Source of the DNA: Myxococcales bacterium
Lineage (GTDB): Bacteria > Myxococcota_A > Polyangia > Nannocystales > Nannocystaceae
DNA: 64,000 nt
Direction of reading: 5' to 3'
Assembly (NCBI GenBank): GCA_020633295.1
Contig: JACKDW010000013.1
Location: 186,001-250,000, forward strand
The position numbers were made by a program, and so were the translations under genes. Of this stretch, positions 36,781-47,718 are shown piece by piece. The number at the start of each line of letters is the position of its first letter. The first letter of the stretch is position 1. Below the pieces are notes generated by a model that had not been told where the DNA came from, did no database searches, and was given only the letters and a program-made list of their open reading frames with translations.

Positions 36781-39117
36781 CTAGAGCGACGTGATCGTGG
36801 TGATGAGGTGCATGTCGCCGAACTGCCGCGGCATGGCCGTCGCGTCGCGGGCCCGCGCGAGCGCGGCCGCGCGCTCGGGGAGCCCGTAGGCGGCGTCGAC
36901 GACCGCTACGTCGACAGGCGCCGCGCCGCGGATCCGCAGCACGAGCTCGACGCCCTCGTCCGGGACGCCGAAGAAAGTGAGCCGCGCCTGATCGCCGCGC
37001 AGCTCCGGGGGGATGACGCGCGGCGTGGGCGTGACGAGCGAGAGCTCGGCGAGCCGGGCGGCTGGGAGCGAGAGCCAGTGCGCGCCCACCCCGTGGCTCG
37101 CCCGGAGTCGGACCCGAAGCACGCGGAGCTCGCCCTCGCGCGTCTCCTGGAGCGTCTCGAGGGACGCTGGCGGGACTTTGGGGCTGGGCTCGGCGGGCGC
37201 GGCGTGAACCGTGCGGCCGTCCCACGGGGCCTCGTCGAGGCGCTCGCGTTCAAACGGCGCGAGCTGCCGGAGCGCTGCGGGGAGCGTCTCGCCCGAGCCC
37301 CACGCGCTGGCGATCCAGCGCGCGCGCGGGGGCGTCTGGCTGTGATCCTCGGCGAGCGTGATGTTGAGCGGCTGGCGGACGCTGTCGGTGAACTCCGGCT
37401 GTCGACTGGCGTGCAGCGCGAGCGCGAGCGTGACGACGGCGAGCGCGGCCGTCAGCGTTCGCGGGCGCGTCCACGCGAGCGCGAGCGTCGGCGTCATCGC
37501 GGCCAGCGCGAGCGCGTACACCGTGGCGAGCGTCATCGGGGCGCCGAGCCCGAAGGCCTGCTCGAGCCCGTACGCGAGCTGCGTCCACAGCAGCGCGACG
37601 AGACAGGGCCCGAGCGCCAGGCCGATCGCGGCGCGCGAGCTCGCCGGCGCCGCGCCGTGGGCGAGCGCGAGGCCGAGGACGCCGGCGACGGCGGGCACCG
37701 TGAACACGACGCTGACGCCGGGGATCGTCAGGGCGAGCAGCAGGCCGAGCGCGGACCAGAGGACCCACGTGACGCCCGCGAGCGCGCGCGCGTCAGCGCG
37801 GAGCTCGGCGAGGCTGAGCGCCGGCGCCAGCCCGAGCAGACAGGCGGAGAGCAGCGCGAGGCGGGTCGCGGACGGGTCGCCGTACCAGGGCCGCGCGCTC
37901 GCGCTGACGGCGTGGATCAGCGCGGCGACGATCATCGCGACGACGATCGGCCCGACGATCGCGAGCCCGTGCGCGAGCGCGGCCCAGGCGAGCGCGCGCG
38001 GGCGCCCCGCGTGCGCGCGGCGCCCGAGCAGCGCGAGCGCGGCGGCGACGAGCAGCAGCAGCGCGTTGATCGGGATGGCCCAGGAGACAGGCCAACGCAG
38101 GACCGCGAGCCCGAGCACGTCGGTGTAGACGGCGTCCCCGGGCGCGCCCGCGAGCGACTCGGCCTCGGAGAGCGCGCGCGCGGCCGCGAGGACCTGCTCG
38201 CCCTGGTGCTGCACGCTGCCGGGGCACAGGTGCTCGAGGTCGTCGTGGCGCGTGTGGTAGTGGCCGACGACGTCGAGGAACGCGAAGTTGAGGCCCGCCA
38301 TGCCCGCCTCGCGGAACACGGTGAGGTCGCTGCCGTTGGGCATGCGCCGGTAGACCTCGTACGACAGCGAGGTCGTGTTGGGGCGCGGCGCGGCGCGGCT
38401 GTACGCGTCGATGAGCCAGGCGTTGTCGCGCGACGTCTCGAACAGGATGCTGCGGCCGCAGGTCCCGCGGGCCTCGACGTTGAGCGCGACCGCGACCTCG
38501 CGCGCGCGCGGGTGCTGCTCGGTGAAGGCGCGCGCGCCCAGCAGCCCCAGCTCCTCGGCGTCGGTGAACAGCAGGACGACGGGGTTTCGCGGCGGGCCGC
38601 TCGCCAGCAGCGCGCGCGCGGCCTCGAGGATCACGGCGACGCCCTGCCCGTCGTCCCCCGCCCCAGGCGCCGCGCCGACCGAGTCGTGGTGGGCCGCGAG
38701 CATGATCGCGGGGCCGTCGACGCGCCCGGGGATCCGCGCGATCAGGTTGTGCACCGGCGCGCAGCGGGCCCGCGCGTGATCGCACGCGATCGTCGCCTGC
38801 TCCTCGACCGCGAGCCCGAGCTCCTCCAGCTGCGCGCGCAGCCGGGCGCGCACGCGCGCGGCCGCGTCGCTCCCTGTCGGATGAGGCATGTTGTCAGAGA
38901 GCAGGCGCGTGAGCGCCTCGACGGCGCGTGCGCCCGAGAATTGTTCGGGCGGCGCGTCGCGCCCAAGCGGCGCCGGCGGCGCCAGGTGCGCGACGGCGCA
39001 GACCAGCGCGAGCGCCAACGCGGCGAGCGCGAGCGCGCGCGCGAGCGGCCCAGGTTGACTCGAGAGCGGCGCCGGCGAGGGGTTGTTCGAGGTCGTCGTG
39101 CTCGTCATGCTCGTCAT
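36781..39117 (-). CDS. M28-family metallopeptidase with C-terminal multi-pass membrane domain
   Basis: A 778-residue protein. After an N-terminal TM (about 26-46) the peptidase domain shows the zinc ligands: LAAHHDS, GAGDDGQG, TDAEELG, LNVEARG and DVVGHYHTRHDD. From about residue 350 there are eight or so TM helices, then a soluble beta-rich C-terminus, the layout of ERMP1-like vacuolar/ER M28 peptidases. Start ATG 39117 (or 39108) lies at the end of a 14-bp tandem repeat whose copies each carry an ATG. Probably an aminopeptidase facing the periplasm. Confidence 0.88.
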   Translation of the reverse strand: MTSMTSTTTSNNPSPAPLSSQPGPLARALALAALALALVCAVAHLAPPAPLGRDAPPEQFSGARAVEALTRLLSDNMPHPTGSDAAARVRARLRAQLEELGLAVEEQATIACDHARARCAPVHNLIARIPGRVDGPAIMLAAHHDSVGAAPGAGDDGQGVAVILEAARALLASGPPRNPVVLLFTDAEELGLLGARAFTEQHPRAREVAVALNVEARGTCGRSILFETSRDNAWLIDAYSRAAPRPNTTSLSYEVYRRMPNGSDLTVFREAGMAGLNFAFLDVVGHYHTRHDDLEHLCPGSVQHQGEQVLAAARALSEAESLAGAPGDAVYTDVLGLAVLRWPVSWAIPINALLLLVAAALALLGRRAHAGRPRALAWAALAHGLAIVGPIVVAMIVAALIHAVSASARPWYGDPSATRLALLSACLLGLAPALSLAELRADARALAGVTWVLWSALGLLLALTIPGVSVVFTVPAVAGVLGLALAHGAAPASSRAAIGLALGPCLVALLWTQLAYGLEQAFGLGAPMTLATVYALALAAMTPTLALAWTRPRTLTAALAVVTLALALHASRQPEFTDSVRQPLNITLAEDHSQTPPRARWIASAWGSGETLPAALRQLAPFERERLDEAPWDGRTVHAAPAEPSPKVPPASLETLQETREGELRVLRVRLRASHGVGAHWLSLPAARLAELSLVTPTPRVIPPELRGDQARLTFFGVPDEGVELVLRIRGAAPVDVAVVDAAYGLPERAAALARARDATAMPRQFGDMHLITTITSL

Positions 39118-39150
39118 CCGGTGCTCGTCATCCGGTGCTCGTCATCCGGT
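39117..39150. repeat. 14-bp tandem repeat containing start codons
   Basis: Minus-strand unit ATGACGAGCACCGG, two full copies (from 39145 and 39131) and a partial one at the real start 39117. Each full copy opens a 5-codon frame whose TGA overlaps the next ATG. Confidence 0.8.
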
Positions 39151-39165
39151 GCTCGTCCCGAGGTT

Positions 39166-39250
39166 GGCGACTTCACGGTGATCTTCGTGGCGACTTCACG
39201 GTGATCTTCGTGGCGGACTTCGTGACGGACTTCGTGACGGACTTCATGGC
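39166..39250. repeat. 23-bp and 12-bp tandem repeats
   Basis: Two exact copies of a 23-bp unit starting ggcgacttcacggtgatc (39166-39188, 39189-39211), then three 12-bp units ggacttcgtgac (39215-39250, the last imperfect). They fill the gap after the CHAT-nSTAND gene. Confidence 0.85.
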
Positions 39251-39274
39251 GATCCTCGCGGCGGTGACCTTCGC

Positions 39275-42200
39275 TCAGTAGCTTGTCTTCGTGGCGTACC
39301 CTGGGGGGCGCTTGCGTGGCGGGTCGCGTCGCTCGTCCCGCGACTTCGGGCTGCTGGCGGCCGGCGGAGCGGCGTCCGGCTCGCCGCTCCGCGAGGCCGG
39401 TGGGGCAGGTCCGTCCTCGTCGCTCGGCGAGGTGGTCTCCGCGGCGGGATTGTCACCGCCGCTCGAGGCCGGACGAGGCGCGGCGGCCAGGTCGTCCAGC
39501 GGGCGCAGCTCCTCGCTCGCGCGTTCACCCGCGAGACGGATCGCGCGCGCGTGCTGGTAGGGATCGACGAGACGCCCGGCGCGCTCGCGACAGCGCAGCA
39601 CGTCGGCCGTCGCCACCAGCGTCGACGCGCCCAGGTACTTCACGCGCCGCTCGATCGACGGGCACAGGCTCGTGGCGCGCCAGAGCGCGCGCTCGAGTCG
39701 CCCCGCGTCGAGTTCGAACACGCGGACGGTCGCCGGCTCCTCGGCGCTCCAGACCGCCAGGCGCGAGCCGTCCGCGTCGAAGCGCCAGACGTCGGGGCGC
39801 GCCGCGTACTGCAGGCTCTCGCGCAGGCGCCCGCGCGCGTCCCAGACGCGCAGGCGCCCGCGCTCCGTCGCGGTCGCGATCGAGCCGTCCTCGCCGAGCA
39901 GGGCCGCGACGACGCGCGCGTCCTCGGTGACGCGCACGCTGTCATCACCTGTGCTCACGACCAGGTTGAGACCGGCGCGGTCGAGCACGGCGACGCGGCG
40001 CTGACCGTCGCGCTCGTCGGTCGCCATGACCTGCTCGAGCGTGCGCTCGAGCGTCGGCGCGGCGTCGTCGAGCTGCGCGCGGAGCCAGGTCGGCGCTTCG
40101 CCGCGCGCGTACAGCCGCCGCCCGCCCTGCGCGAGCACGGCGACGCGCACCGCGGCGGGCGCGGGCAGCTCGATCGGCGGCGCCGCGCGGCCGTCCTGAA
40201 CGCTCCACACGCGCACGACGTCGCCGAGGCTCGCGACGACGCGGGAGCCGTCGGGCGCGAGCGCGAGCAGCTCGGGCGAGCGCCCCTGCTCGAGCTCGAG
40301 GCGCACCGGCGGCGCGTCGGGACGCGTGAGCGCGCGCAGCTCGATCGCGTCGTCGCGGACGACGGCGTGGTGGCGCCCGGCGAGCAAGGGCTGCCACCCC
40401 CCCGCGACCTCGACGACGGGGCGCCCGTCACCCTCGCGCTCCCAGACGATCCCGTCGACCGCGAGGTAGCGGCCGTCCGCGCTGAAGACCCAGCGGTCCA
40501 CGGTCTGCAGCGGCTGCGACGCGCGCGCGCGCCCCCCCCGGAGCAAGAGCGGCGCCTGGCCGAGCCGCACAAGCACCGCCTCCTGCTCGACGGTGAGGTC
40601 GAGCGTCCAGTCGCCGCGCGGCGAGAGCCGGGCCGCGAAGCTCGTGTCGCGCTCGGCCGCGCCGGTCTCGACGCTCCAGCGCGTGACCGGCTCGCCCGGA
40701 CAGCCGCCGATCCACAGGCGCGCGGGGGCCTCGCGCGAGAACACGAGCGACCGCAGCGGGCACGCGCTGGAGCGTCGCAGCGAGAGCGCGCTCACCCCCG
40801 TGTCGGGCCACACGCGGAGCGCGGCCGTCGAGCTCGTGACGACCTGCGCGGCGCCCACGGGGCTCGCGATCGAGCGCGGCGGCCCGCCGGCGTGGAGGGG
40901 CACGCCCGGGACCCCGGGCGGGAAGCGCGACGCGTACAGGGTCGCGTGGTTGCCGTCGCTGACGACGAGGTCGAGCAGCGCGCCGTCGCGTCGATCGAGC
41001 AGGTGACCGGGCAGCCGCTCGACCCGCGTCGCGCGGTCGCGCACGCGCCAGAGCGCGACCGTGTCGTCGCCGGGGCAGACGATCGCGCCTTCGAGCGCGA
41101 AGGGGCGCGCGCTGCACTCGAGCACCCGCTCCTCGACGGGCTGCGACAAAGATGCTCCTCTGGACAGGTCGTACAGCCGCAGCTCGTAGAGCGACGGGTC
41201 CTCGCCCTTGACGCGCGCGAGCGCGACGCTGCCGAGCACGAGCTTGCTGTCGATCAGCCGCGCGAACGGGGCGAAGCTCTTCGGCGCGCCGGCGAGCGTG
41301 CGCGTGAAGCCGCCGAGCTCGCTGACCGGTCGCAGCTGCGCGCGCCCGTCCGCCCGCGTCACGAGCACGTGCTCGTGCGCGTCGTCGAGCACGGCGCAGC
41401 TGACCACGGGCGCTCGATCGGAGTCGCGGGCGACCGGCGCGCTCACGTCCGCGTCGGGCGTGACGCGGTGGACGAGCGCCGTCTCGCGGCCTTGCTCGAC
41501 GACGCTGACGATGACGAGGCGATCGCCCGCGGCGCACGGACGCCCCGGGACGCGCAGCGGCGGCGCATCCTGCTCGATCGACCAGATCGTGTAGCCCGCG
41601 TCGCTCACCGCCAGCGCCCGCGCGCCGCCCTCGAGGAAGCGCGCCCATCGCGACGGCGCGGGCACCTCGAGGCGCCGCGTGATCTCGCCGCGCTCGCTGT
41701 CCCAGACCAGCCACTCGTCGTCGCGGCCGCGCGCGCGCACGAGCACGCGCACGCCGTCGGGGTGGCGGAGCGCGGTCGAGGTGTCGACCTCGGGCAGGCG
41801 TGCGCGTCGCTCGGCGTCGAGCAGGACGCTCACGAGCTCGTCGCCGCGCCGCGGCGTGATGAGCACGCGCCCGCCGTCGCGCGAGAGCGCCAGCCGGTCG
41901 TCCTCGGCGAGCCCCGGGAGCGGCCAGACGCGCGTGCTCCCGTCGCCCTGCACGACCGCAGCGAAGCGCCCGGAGGCGCCGCGGCTCAGCAGCCGATCGA
42001 GGTCGTCGCTGACCTGGACCTCGCGCGCGCCCGGGGTCAGGACCTCGCGCGCGATCGGCTGCTGCAGCGCGTCGTTGGCCAGCGCCACCCAGCCGCGCAG
42101 CTTGGCGGGGCGCTTGACCTCGCGCAGCCACGCCGCCATCTCGGTCGCGTCCTCGGCGAACAGGCGCGCGGTCCCGAGGTAGAGCGCGTCGAGGGTGTCC

Positions 42201-44894
42201 TCGCGGGCGAGCTCCGCGCGGCCGCGGGCGACCCCCTCGGCGCGCTCGAGCTCCTGCGCGTTGCGGTACCAGCGGTAGATCAACGCGGTCGAGGCCGCCA
42301 TCATCACGGCGAAGGCCGCGATCGAGAGCAGCACGACGCGCCCGCGTCGTCGCTGCCGGCGGGCGCGGGCCTCCTCCGCGCGCGCGCTCGCGTCGACCAT
42401 CTCGTGCACCTTCGCGCTGACGTCGTGCGGGTAGCGGTCGCGCACGCTCACCGCGATCGCCAGCTGATCGCCCACGAGCAGCGGCTTGTGCTTCGGCCAG
42501 GGCGCCGCCCAGCTCTCGACCTCGCGCAGCGCCGCGAGCTTGTCGCGATCCTCCATCAGCCACCCGCGCAGGCGCGTCCACCTGCGCAGCAGGGCCTCGT
42601 GCGCGACCTCGACGATGGGCTCGTCGCGCTCCTCCCCGCGCACGAGCAGGCGCGCGTCGACGAAGCGCGCGACGACCTGGTCGAAGGCGTCCTCGGCCCC
42701 CGGCTCGCGCGCGCGTAGGTCCCTCAGCGCGACGCGGCGGCGCGTGTCGAGCGTGTGCGTGTCGGTGACCGCCACGAGGTTGACGAACAGGCGCCGCGCC
42801 TGCCGGGCCTCGCGCTCGTCGAGCGCGTCGAGCAGCTCGTCCGCGCGGCGCTCGAGCGCGCCGACGACCCCGCCGAGCGCCTCGTACGTAGCGAGCTCGA
42901 GCGTCCGCCCGCGACGCCGCTGCCACAGCAAGAAGAGCGTGTACTGCAGCAGCGGCAGCGCGCCCGGCTCGCCGCCGACGTCCGCCAGCATGCGCCGCGC
43001 GAGCCCCTGCTGCAAACGCAGCCCGACGCGCTCGGCGGGCGCCTCGATGGCGGTCTGCAGCTGCGCCGGCTGCATCTGGGCGATGAACACCCGGTGCGCC
43101 TCGTCGTAGGCCACGCGATCGAGGCGCGCGCCGGCGTCGTCGAGCACGAGCTCGCCGCAGCGCCCGAGGAAGTCGACGCGGATCGTCAACACGACGTGCA
43201 CCAAGTCGTCGCCCTGGGCGAGCGACCACAGGCGCCGGGCGAAGCGCCCGCGCTGATCGGCGCTCGTGGTCTGCGTGAACAGCTCTTCGAATTGATCGAC
43301 GACCAGCAGCAGCGCGCGCCCGGTGTCGACGTGGGCCGCGAGCGCGCGCTCGAGGGTCTCCACCGGCGCGGCCCCGGGGCGGATCGTGATGGTCACCCAG
43401 GCGCCCGTGACCCGCAGGGGCGCGCGCGCCGGCTGCCGCAGCTCCGCGAGCGCGCGCGCGAAGCCCTCGTCGCCGGTCACGCGCACGAGCGACTCGACGT
43501 GGTGGAGCGCGGCGCGGCGCAGGTGGTCGACGTCCTCGGACGCGTCGTCCTCGTCGCCCTGCTCGCCCATGAGGTCCGGGATCGCGCCCGCGTGCACGAG
43601 CGACGACTTCCCCGTGCCTGACGCGCCGGCGATCACGAGCAGGCGCGGGCGCCCGGCCTCGCGCAGCGCCTCGAGATCCGCGACGATCTCGCGGCGCTCG
43701 GCCTCGCGCCCGTAGAACAGGCGCGTGTCGATGGCGCGGAACGGCAGCAGCCCGCGGTACGGGCGGAGCACCAGCGGACGCGTGTCGTCGCCGCCGCCTG
43801 GTCGCGCGTACAGCTGCACCGACGCCCAGTCACGCGCGTCGGAGACGCGCATCAGCGCCTGCCGCGCGCCGACGAAGGCCTGCTCGAGCGAACATGGCCC
43901 GCCGAGCAGCTCGCTGTAGAGCGCCCGCGTGAACACGGTCGAGCCCGCGACCGAGAGCGGCAGGCGCGAGGCGACGACGGACTCGAGCCCGGCGCGGTGG
44001 AGGTTGACCGCGACGCCGCCGAGGTGGTCGCCGGGCGCCCCGGCGGCCGCGCTGTCGCAGGCGCACAGCACGACGGCGCGCACGCGCCCGGCGTGCGGCG
44101 CCAGCAGCTCGCGCAGGCGGATCGCGTCCACCGCGTCGAGCCCCTCGCCGCCCCGGGCCGCGGAGCGCGAGGCCGTAGCCGGCGCCCACGCGCACCCCGT
44201 GGCACAGCACGTGGAGGACGTCCACGCGGCGGCGCGCCCCGGCGGCGGCGCGCTCGAGCGTCTCCGCCAGCGACTCCAAGGACATGTTTTTGAGGACATC
44301 ACCTCCGTCCGCGACGTCGCGCGGATCGAAGGGCGCGCCCACGCGCTCGTACACGCGCGCGTAGGCGCGCGCGATCGCGTCCACGTGGGCCGCGTGCGGC
44401 ACCTCCATCGCGGGGTGCTCGGCGTAGGCGACCAGCACCCCGCCCCGCTCGTCGCGCGGCTCGCCGACCAGCGGCGGCGCGTCCAGCCCCGGCCACGTGT
44501 AGCGCAGCAGCACGCCCGGGAGCGCGCCGAGGTTCCGGCCGCTGCCGGGCATCGTCAGCAGCTCCCACGGCAGCATGTACAGCTCGGCGGCCGTCGAGCG
44601 CACGTCGACCAGCACAGGCTCCCCGCGCGCGACCGCGTCCTCGATCGCGTCGAGGTCCCAGCCGGCCGCGGCCACGAACTCCTGCAGCCCGTCGCCGACG
44701 CGCTGGGTGAACTCGGGGCCGATGTCCGGATCGCGCAGGCTCCGGAGCCGCTCGAGCAGCTCGGCCGTCCAGGGGAAGCGCGCCGCGCCGACGCGCCCGT
44801 CGTCGCGCCGGACGATGTACTCCTGATCCTCGAAGCGGAACGCGTACGCCTTGTCGGCTTCGCGCGCGCGGGTGAGGTCCAGCGTGATCTTCAT
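39275..44894 (-). CDS. CHAT protease-nSTAND NTPase-TM-beta-propeller protein (frameshifted in CHAT)
   Basis: Two overlapping frames make one gene. The first, from ATG 44894, encodes about 190 residues of unknown fold and the first half of a caspase-like CHAT domain up to the catalytic His (LHVLCHG, residue 232). The second frame continues with the CHAT Cys motif VVLCACDSA (Cys279). Dropping one C from the plus-strand run 44151-44154 joins them as LALRGPGGEGLDAV, giving 1872 residues. Then come nSTAND1 (YRGLLPFRAIDTRLFYGRE; Walker A GASGTGKSS, about 423-431; VDQFEELF), a TM helix near 851-875, WD40-like repeats to about 1800 and a Pro/Ser tail. CHAT-STAND proteins are thought to act in cell death or defence. 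Pseudogene, sequence error or programmed shift are all possible. Confidence 0.82.
41150..41166 (-). repeat. Dispersed 17-bp motif copy (weak)
   Basis: On the minus strand TGTCCAGAGGAGCATCT, in rare codons of the propeller region. Confidence 0.3.
44282..44298 (-). repeat. Dispersed 17-bp motif copy in CHAT gene
   Basis: On the minus strand TGTCCTCAAAAACATGT, encoded over V-L-K-N-M-S with rare codons. Confidence 0.4.
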
Positions 44895-45168
44895 GACCGG
44901 GGCGTGCTCGCGCGGCGTCCTCGCCCCGGCGGCGTGGTCGCGCGTGAATCGTTCGCGCTCAGTATCGACGAAAACGACCGCGCTGTCGCGGCGCGCCGCG
45001 GGATGACGTCCCCGCGCGCGCGGGCTCATCGCTCCCCGCGCGCGCCCGTCGTTCTCGCCCGCCCCACGATCATCGCCTGGCGCTCGTCGTCCACGCTCGT
45101 CCGCGCGCGCGGCTTGGTCGTACACGAATCTGCTACAACGGGCGGGCCAGGAGCGACCGCCCCCGCCG

Positions 45169-46578
45169 ATGACCACACGACCGTCCGCCCTCCCCTTCGT
45201 CGACGCGCCCACCCCAGAGACCATCCCGATCACGCCGATCACCCGCGCGCAGCTCGAGCCCTGGCTCGAGCGCGCGAGCGAGGGCCGGCGCGCGTGGGTC
45301 AAGAGCGTCGGCTTCAAGGCGGAGCGCGGCGAGTTCTGTCCGCTGCCCGGAGACGGCGGCGCGATGGAGCGCGTGCTGCTCGGCGTGCTCGACCTCGGCG
45401 ATCCCTGGTCCTACGCGAGCCTGCCCCGGCGGCTCCCCCGGGGGCTGTACGCGATCGAGCCCGACGAGGGCGCGGCGCTCGAGCCGAGCGCCGCGGACGA
45501 CATCGCGCTCGGCTGGGGCCTGGGGACCTACGAATTTCACCGCTACCGCGGCGGGCCGCGGCCCGTGTCGACGCTCGTGTGGCCGACCGGCTGCGATCGC
45601 GGGCGAGCGACGCGCCTGCTCGAGGGCGTGTTCCTCGGGCGTGATCTCATCAACACGCCCGCCAGCGACATGGGCCCCGAGCAGCTCGCCGCGGCCGCGC
45701 GCGTGCTCGCGGGGCGTCACGGCGCGACCGTCACCGTGATCATCGGCGACGACCTCCTGGCCCAGAACTTCCCGACGGTGCACGCGGTCGGGCGCGCGAG
45801 CGCTCGCGCGCCGCGGCTCGTCGATCTGCGCTGGGGCGACGAGCGGCACCCCCGGGTCACGCTCGTCGGCAAGGGCGTGTGCTTCGACAGCGGCGGCCTC
45901 GACCTCAAGAACGCCGGCGGGATGAAGCTCATGAAGAAAGACATGGGCGGCGCCGCGACCATCCTCGGGCTCGCCCACGCGGTCATGGACGCCGAGCTGC
46001 CGGTGCGCCTGCGCGTGCTGCTGCCCGCGGTCGAGAACAGCGTCTCCGGCGACGCGATGCGCCCGCTCGACGTCATCACGACGCGCAAGGGGCTGACCGT
46101 CGAGGTCGGCAACACCGACGCGGAGGGCCGCCTGATCCTGTGCGACGCGCTGGCCGAGGCTGACGGCGAGAAGCCCGATCTGCTCATCGACATGGCGACC
46201 CTGACCGGCGCCGCGAGAGTGGCCCTTGGGACAGCTCTTCCGGCGCTGTTCTGCACCGACGACGCGGTCGCGGACGCGATCCTCTCGGCCGGCCTCGAGG
46301 TCCGCGATCCGCTGTGGCGGATGCCGCTGTACACGCCCTACCGCAAGCAGCTCGACAGCGCCGTCGCCGACCTGAGCAACATCGGCAGCGGGCGCTTCGG
46401 CGGCGCGATCATGGCGGCGCTGTTCCTCAAGGAGTTCGTGCGCGAGAGCCCGCGCTGGGTGCACATCGACACCATGGCGTGGAACGTCGACAACAGGCCC
46501 GGACGTCCGCACGGCGGCGAGCCGATGGCGCTGCGCGCGCTGTTTTGCATGCTCGAGCGGCGCTACGCGAGCGGCTAG
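45169..46578 (+). CDS. Leucyl aminopeptidase (M17 family)
   Basis: A 469-residue M17 peptidase. The family signature NTDAEGRL and metal ligands in GKGVCFDSGGLDLK, MKKDMGGAA (the Lys and Asp), and LPAVENSVSGDAMRP are all present, so it should be an active dizinc cytosolic exopeptidase, hexameric in the family. The N-terminal domain is shorter than in E. coli PepA, nearer to PepB-type. Start ATG 45169; a TACAAC hexamer lies at 45134-45139. It is divergent from the CHAT-nSTAND gene across 274 nt. Confidence 0.93.
   Translation: MTTRPSALPFVDAPTPETIPITPITRAQLEPWLERASEGRRAWVKSVGFKAERGEFCPLPGDGGAMERVLLGVLDLGDPWSYASLPRRLPRGLYAIEPDEGAALEPSAADDIALGWGLGTYEFHRYRGGPRPVSTLVWPTGCDRGRATRLLEGVFLGRDLINTPASDMGPEQLAAAARVLAGRHGATVTVIIGDDLLAQNFPTVHAVGRASARAPRLVDLRWGDERHPRVTLVGKGVCFDSGGLDLKNAGGMKLMKKDMGGAATILGLAHAVMDAELPVRLRVLLPAVENSVSGDAMRPLDVITTRKGLTVEVGNTDAEGRLILCDALAEADGEKPDLLIDMATLTGAARVALGTALPALFCTDDAVADAILSAGLEVRDPLWRMPLYTPYRKQLDSAVADLSNIGSGRFGGAIMAALFLKEFVRESPRWVHIDTMAWNVDNRPGRPHGGEPMALRALFCMLERRYASG
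46220..46236 (+). repeat. Dispersed 17-bp motif copy (moderate)
   Basis: TGGCCCTTGGGACAGCT, 13 of 17 identical to the copy at 53099; inside the aminopeptidase gene over rare codons CTT, ACA, GCT. Confidence 0.35.
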
Positions 46579-46584
46579 CGGAGC

Positions 46585-47562
46585 CTAGTGCGCCGCGAGC
46601 CACGCGCCGATCGGCGTAAACACCCGCGCCTGCGCGTGGTTGCTGATGAACAGATCGGCGTGGGCGAAGCGCAGCTCGTCGTCGCCGACGCGCAGCACGT
46701 CGCGGACGTCGCCGCCCCAGTGCGCGTGGGTCGACATCGCGGTCGCCTCCGGCACGATGCCGTCGCCGTTGGCCAGCACCACCAAGAGCGGCGCCGTGAC
46801 CTCCGCCATCGCCAGGGTGACGTTGACGCCGCGCAGCCGCAGATCGCGATCGCGGAGCCAGGCCGCGAGCTGCCGGTTCATCGCCGGGCTGGTCTCGTCG
46901 ACCGTGCGCACCAGCTCGCGGTGCTTGCTGATGTCGACGTGATCGGCGTGCAGGTAGATGCTCAGCGCACGCGGGAAGCGGCGCGCGATCAAGGGGAGCC
47001 CGATCGCCGCGAGCCCGCGCATGCCGCGGGTCGGGACCTTGCCGATCAGCCATGGGCTCAGGGACATGACCCGCATCACGGGGTGGGCTCGCTCCCAGCG
47101 CAGCGGCGCGCCGATCGCCACGACCGCGCCGATCTTCGCCCGCGCGACCGCGTCGCGGTTGAGCGCGAGGTAGATGGCGACGTAGGTCCCGCCCAGGCTC
47201 GCGCCCAGCACCGACACCGCGTCCGCGCCCGTCTCGGTGCGCGCGAGGATGTGGTCGAGGGTGGCCGGGAGATCGACGCACGCGACGTCCTCGAGCCGAT
47301 AGGAGCGCGAGCCGCCGACCGAGCGCGAGCCGCCCTGGGCCCGGAAGTCGACGGTCCAGACCTCGAAGCCGGCGGCCGCGAGCGCGCCCATCATCGACGG
47401 GCCGCGCGGGTGGTAGCCGAAGATGAAGCTGTTCATCCCGTAGCCGGGGACGATCAGCAGCGGGCGCCGACCGGGGACGAGCGCGCCCTGGTCGGCGCAG
47501 CGCGTGGCCTGCAGCTGCCAGCCGTCGCCGTTGGAGAAGCGCGTGCGCGAGAATTTCGGCAT
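46585..47562 (-). CDS. Alpha/beta hydrolase
   Basis: A 325-residue alpha/beta hydrolase. The oxyanion region PLLIVPGYGMNSFIF is followed by the nucleophile elbow GASLGG (Ser about 118), an acidic position in LANGDGIVP and the His in FAHADLF near the C-terminus. Overall order resembles lipase/polyester-depolymerase-like cytosolic hydrolases. Convergent with the M17 gene, with 6 nt between stops. A TACCGT hexamer lies 11 nt before ATG 47562. Substrate unknown. Confidence 0.88.
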   Translation of the reverse strand: MPKFSRTRFSNGDGWQLQATRCADQGALVPGRRPLLIVPGYGMNSFIFGYHPRGPSMMGALAAAGFEVWTVDFRAQGGSRSVGGSRSYRLEDVACVDLPATLDHILARTETGADAVSVLGASLGGTYVAIYLALNRDAVARAKIGAVVAIGAPLRWERAHPVMRVMSLSPWLIGKVPTRGMRGLAAIGLPLIARRFPRALSIYLHADHVDISKHRELVRTVDETSPAMNRQLAAWLRDRDLRLRGVNVTLAMAEVTAPLLVVLANGDGIVPEATAMSTHAHWGGDVRDVLRVGDDELRFAHADLFISNHAQARVFTPIGAWLAAH

Positions 47563-47573
47563 CGCTGGCGCGG

Positions 47574-47579
47574 ACGGTA
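47574..47579 (-). promoter_or_regulatory. -10-like TACCGT before ATG 47562
   Basis: Minus strand, 11 nt before the start codon. Confidence 0.35.
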
Positions 47580-47718
47580 GCCCAGCGCGGGCGCGGGAGC
47601 GAGTCCGAGGAGTCCCGCCGCGCTCATCGTCGCCGAGACCCGAACTACAGCCCGTTCGACTCCTTGGCCGCGGCGCTCCTGGCGGTCCCCGGCCGCGCCG
47701 ACGACTCGGACTCGCCCC

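Noticed and set aside
44205..44302. Separate start for the downstream half of the CHAT-nSTAND gene
   Set aside because: The residues before the CHAT Cys in that frame are Arg/Ser-rich shadow, while the other frame encodes the matching CHAT half.
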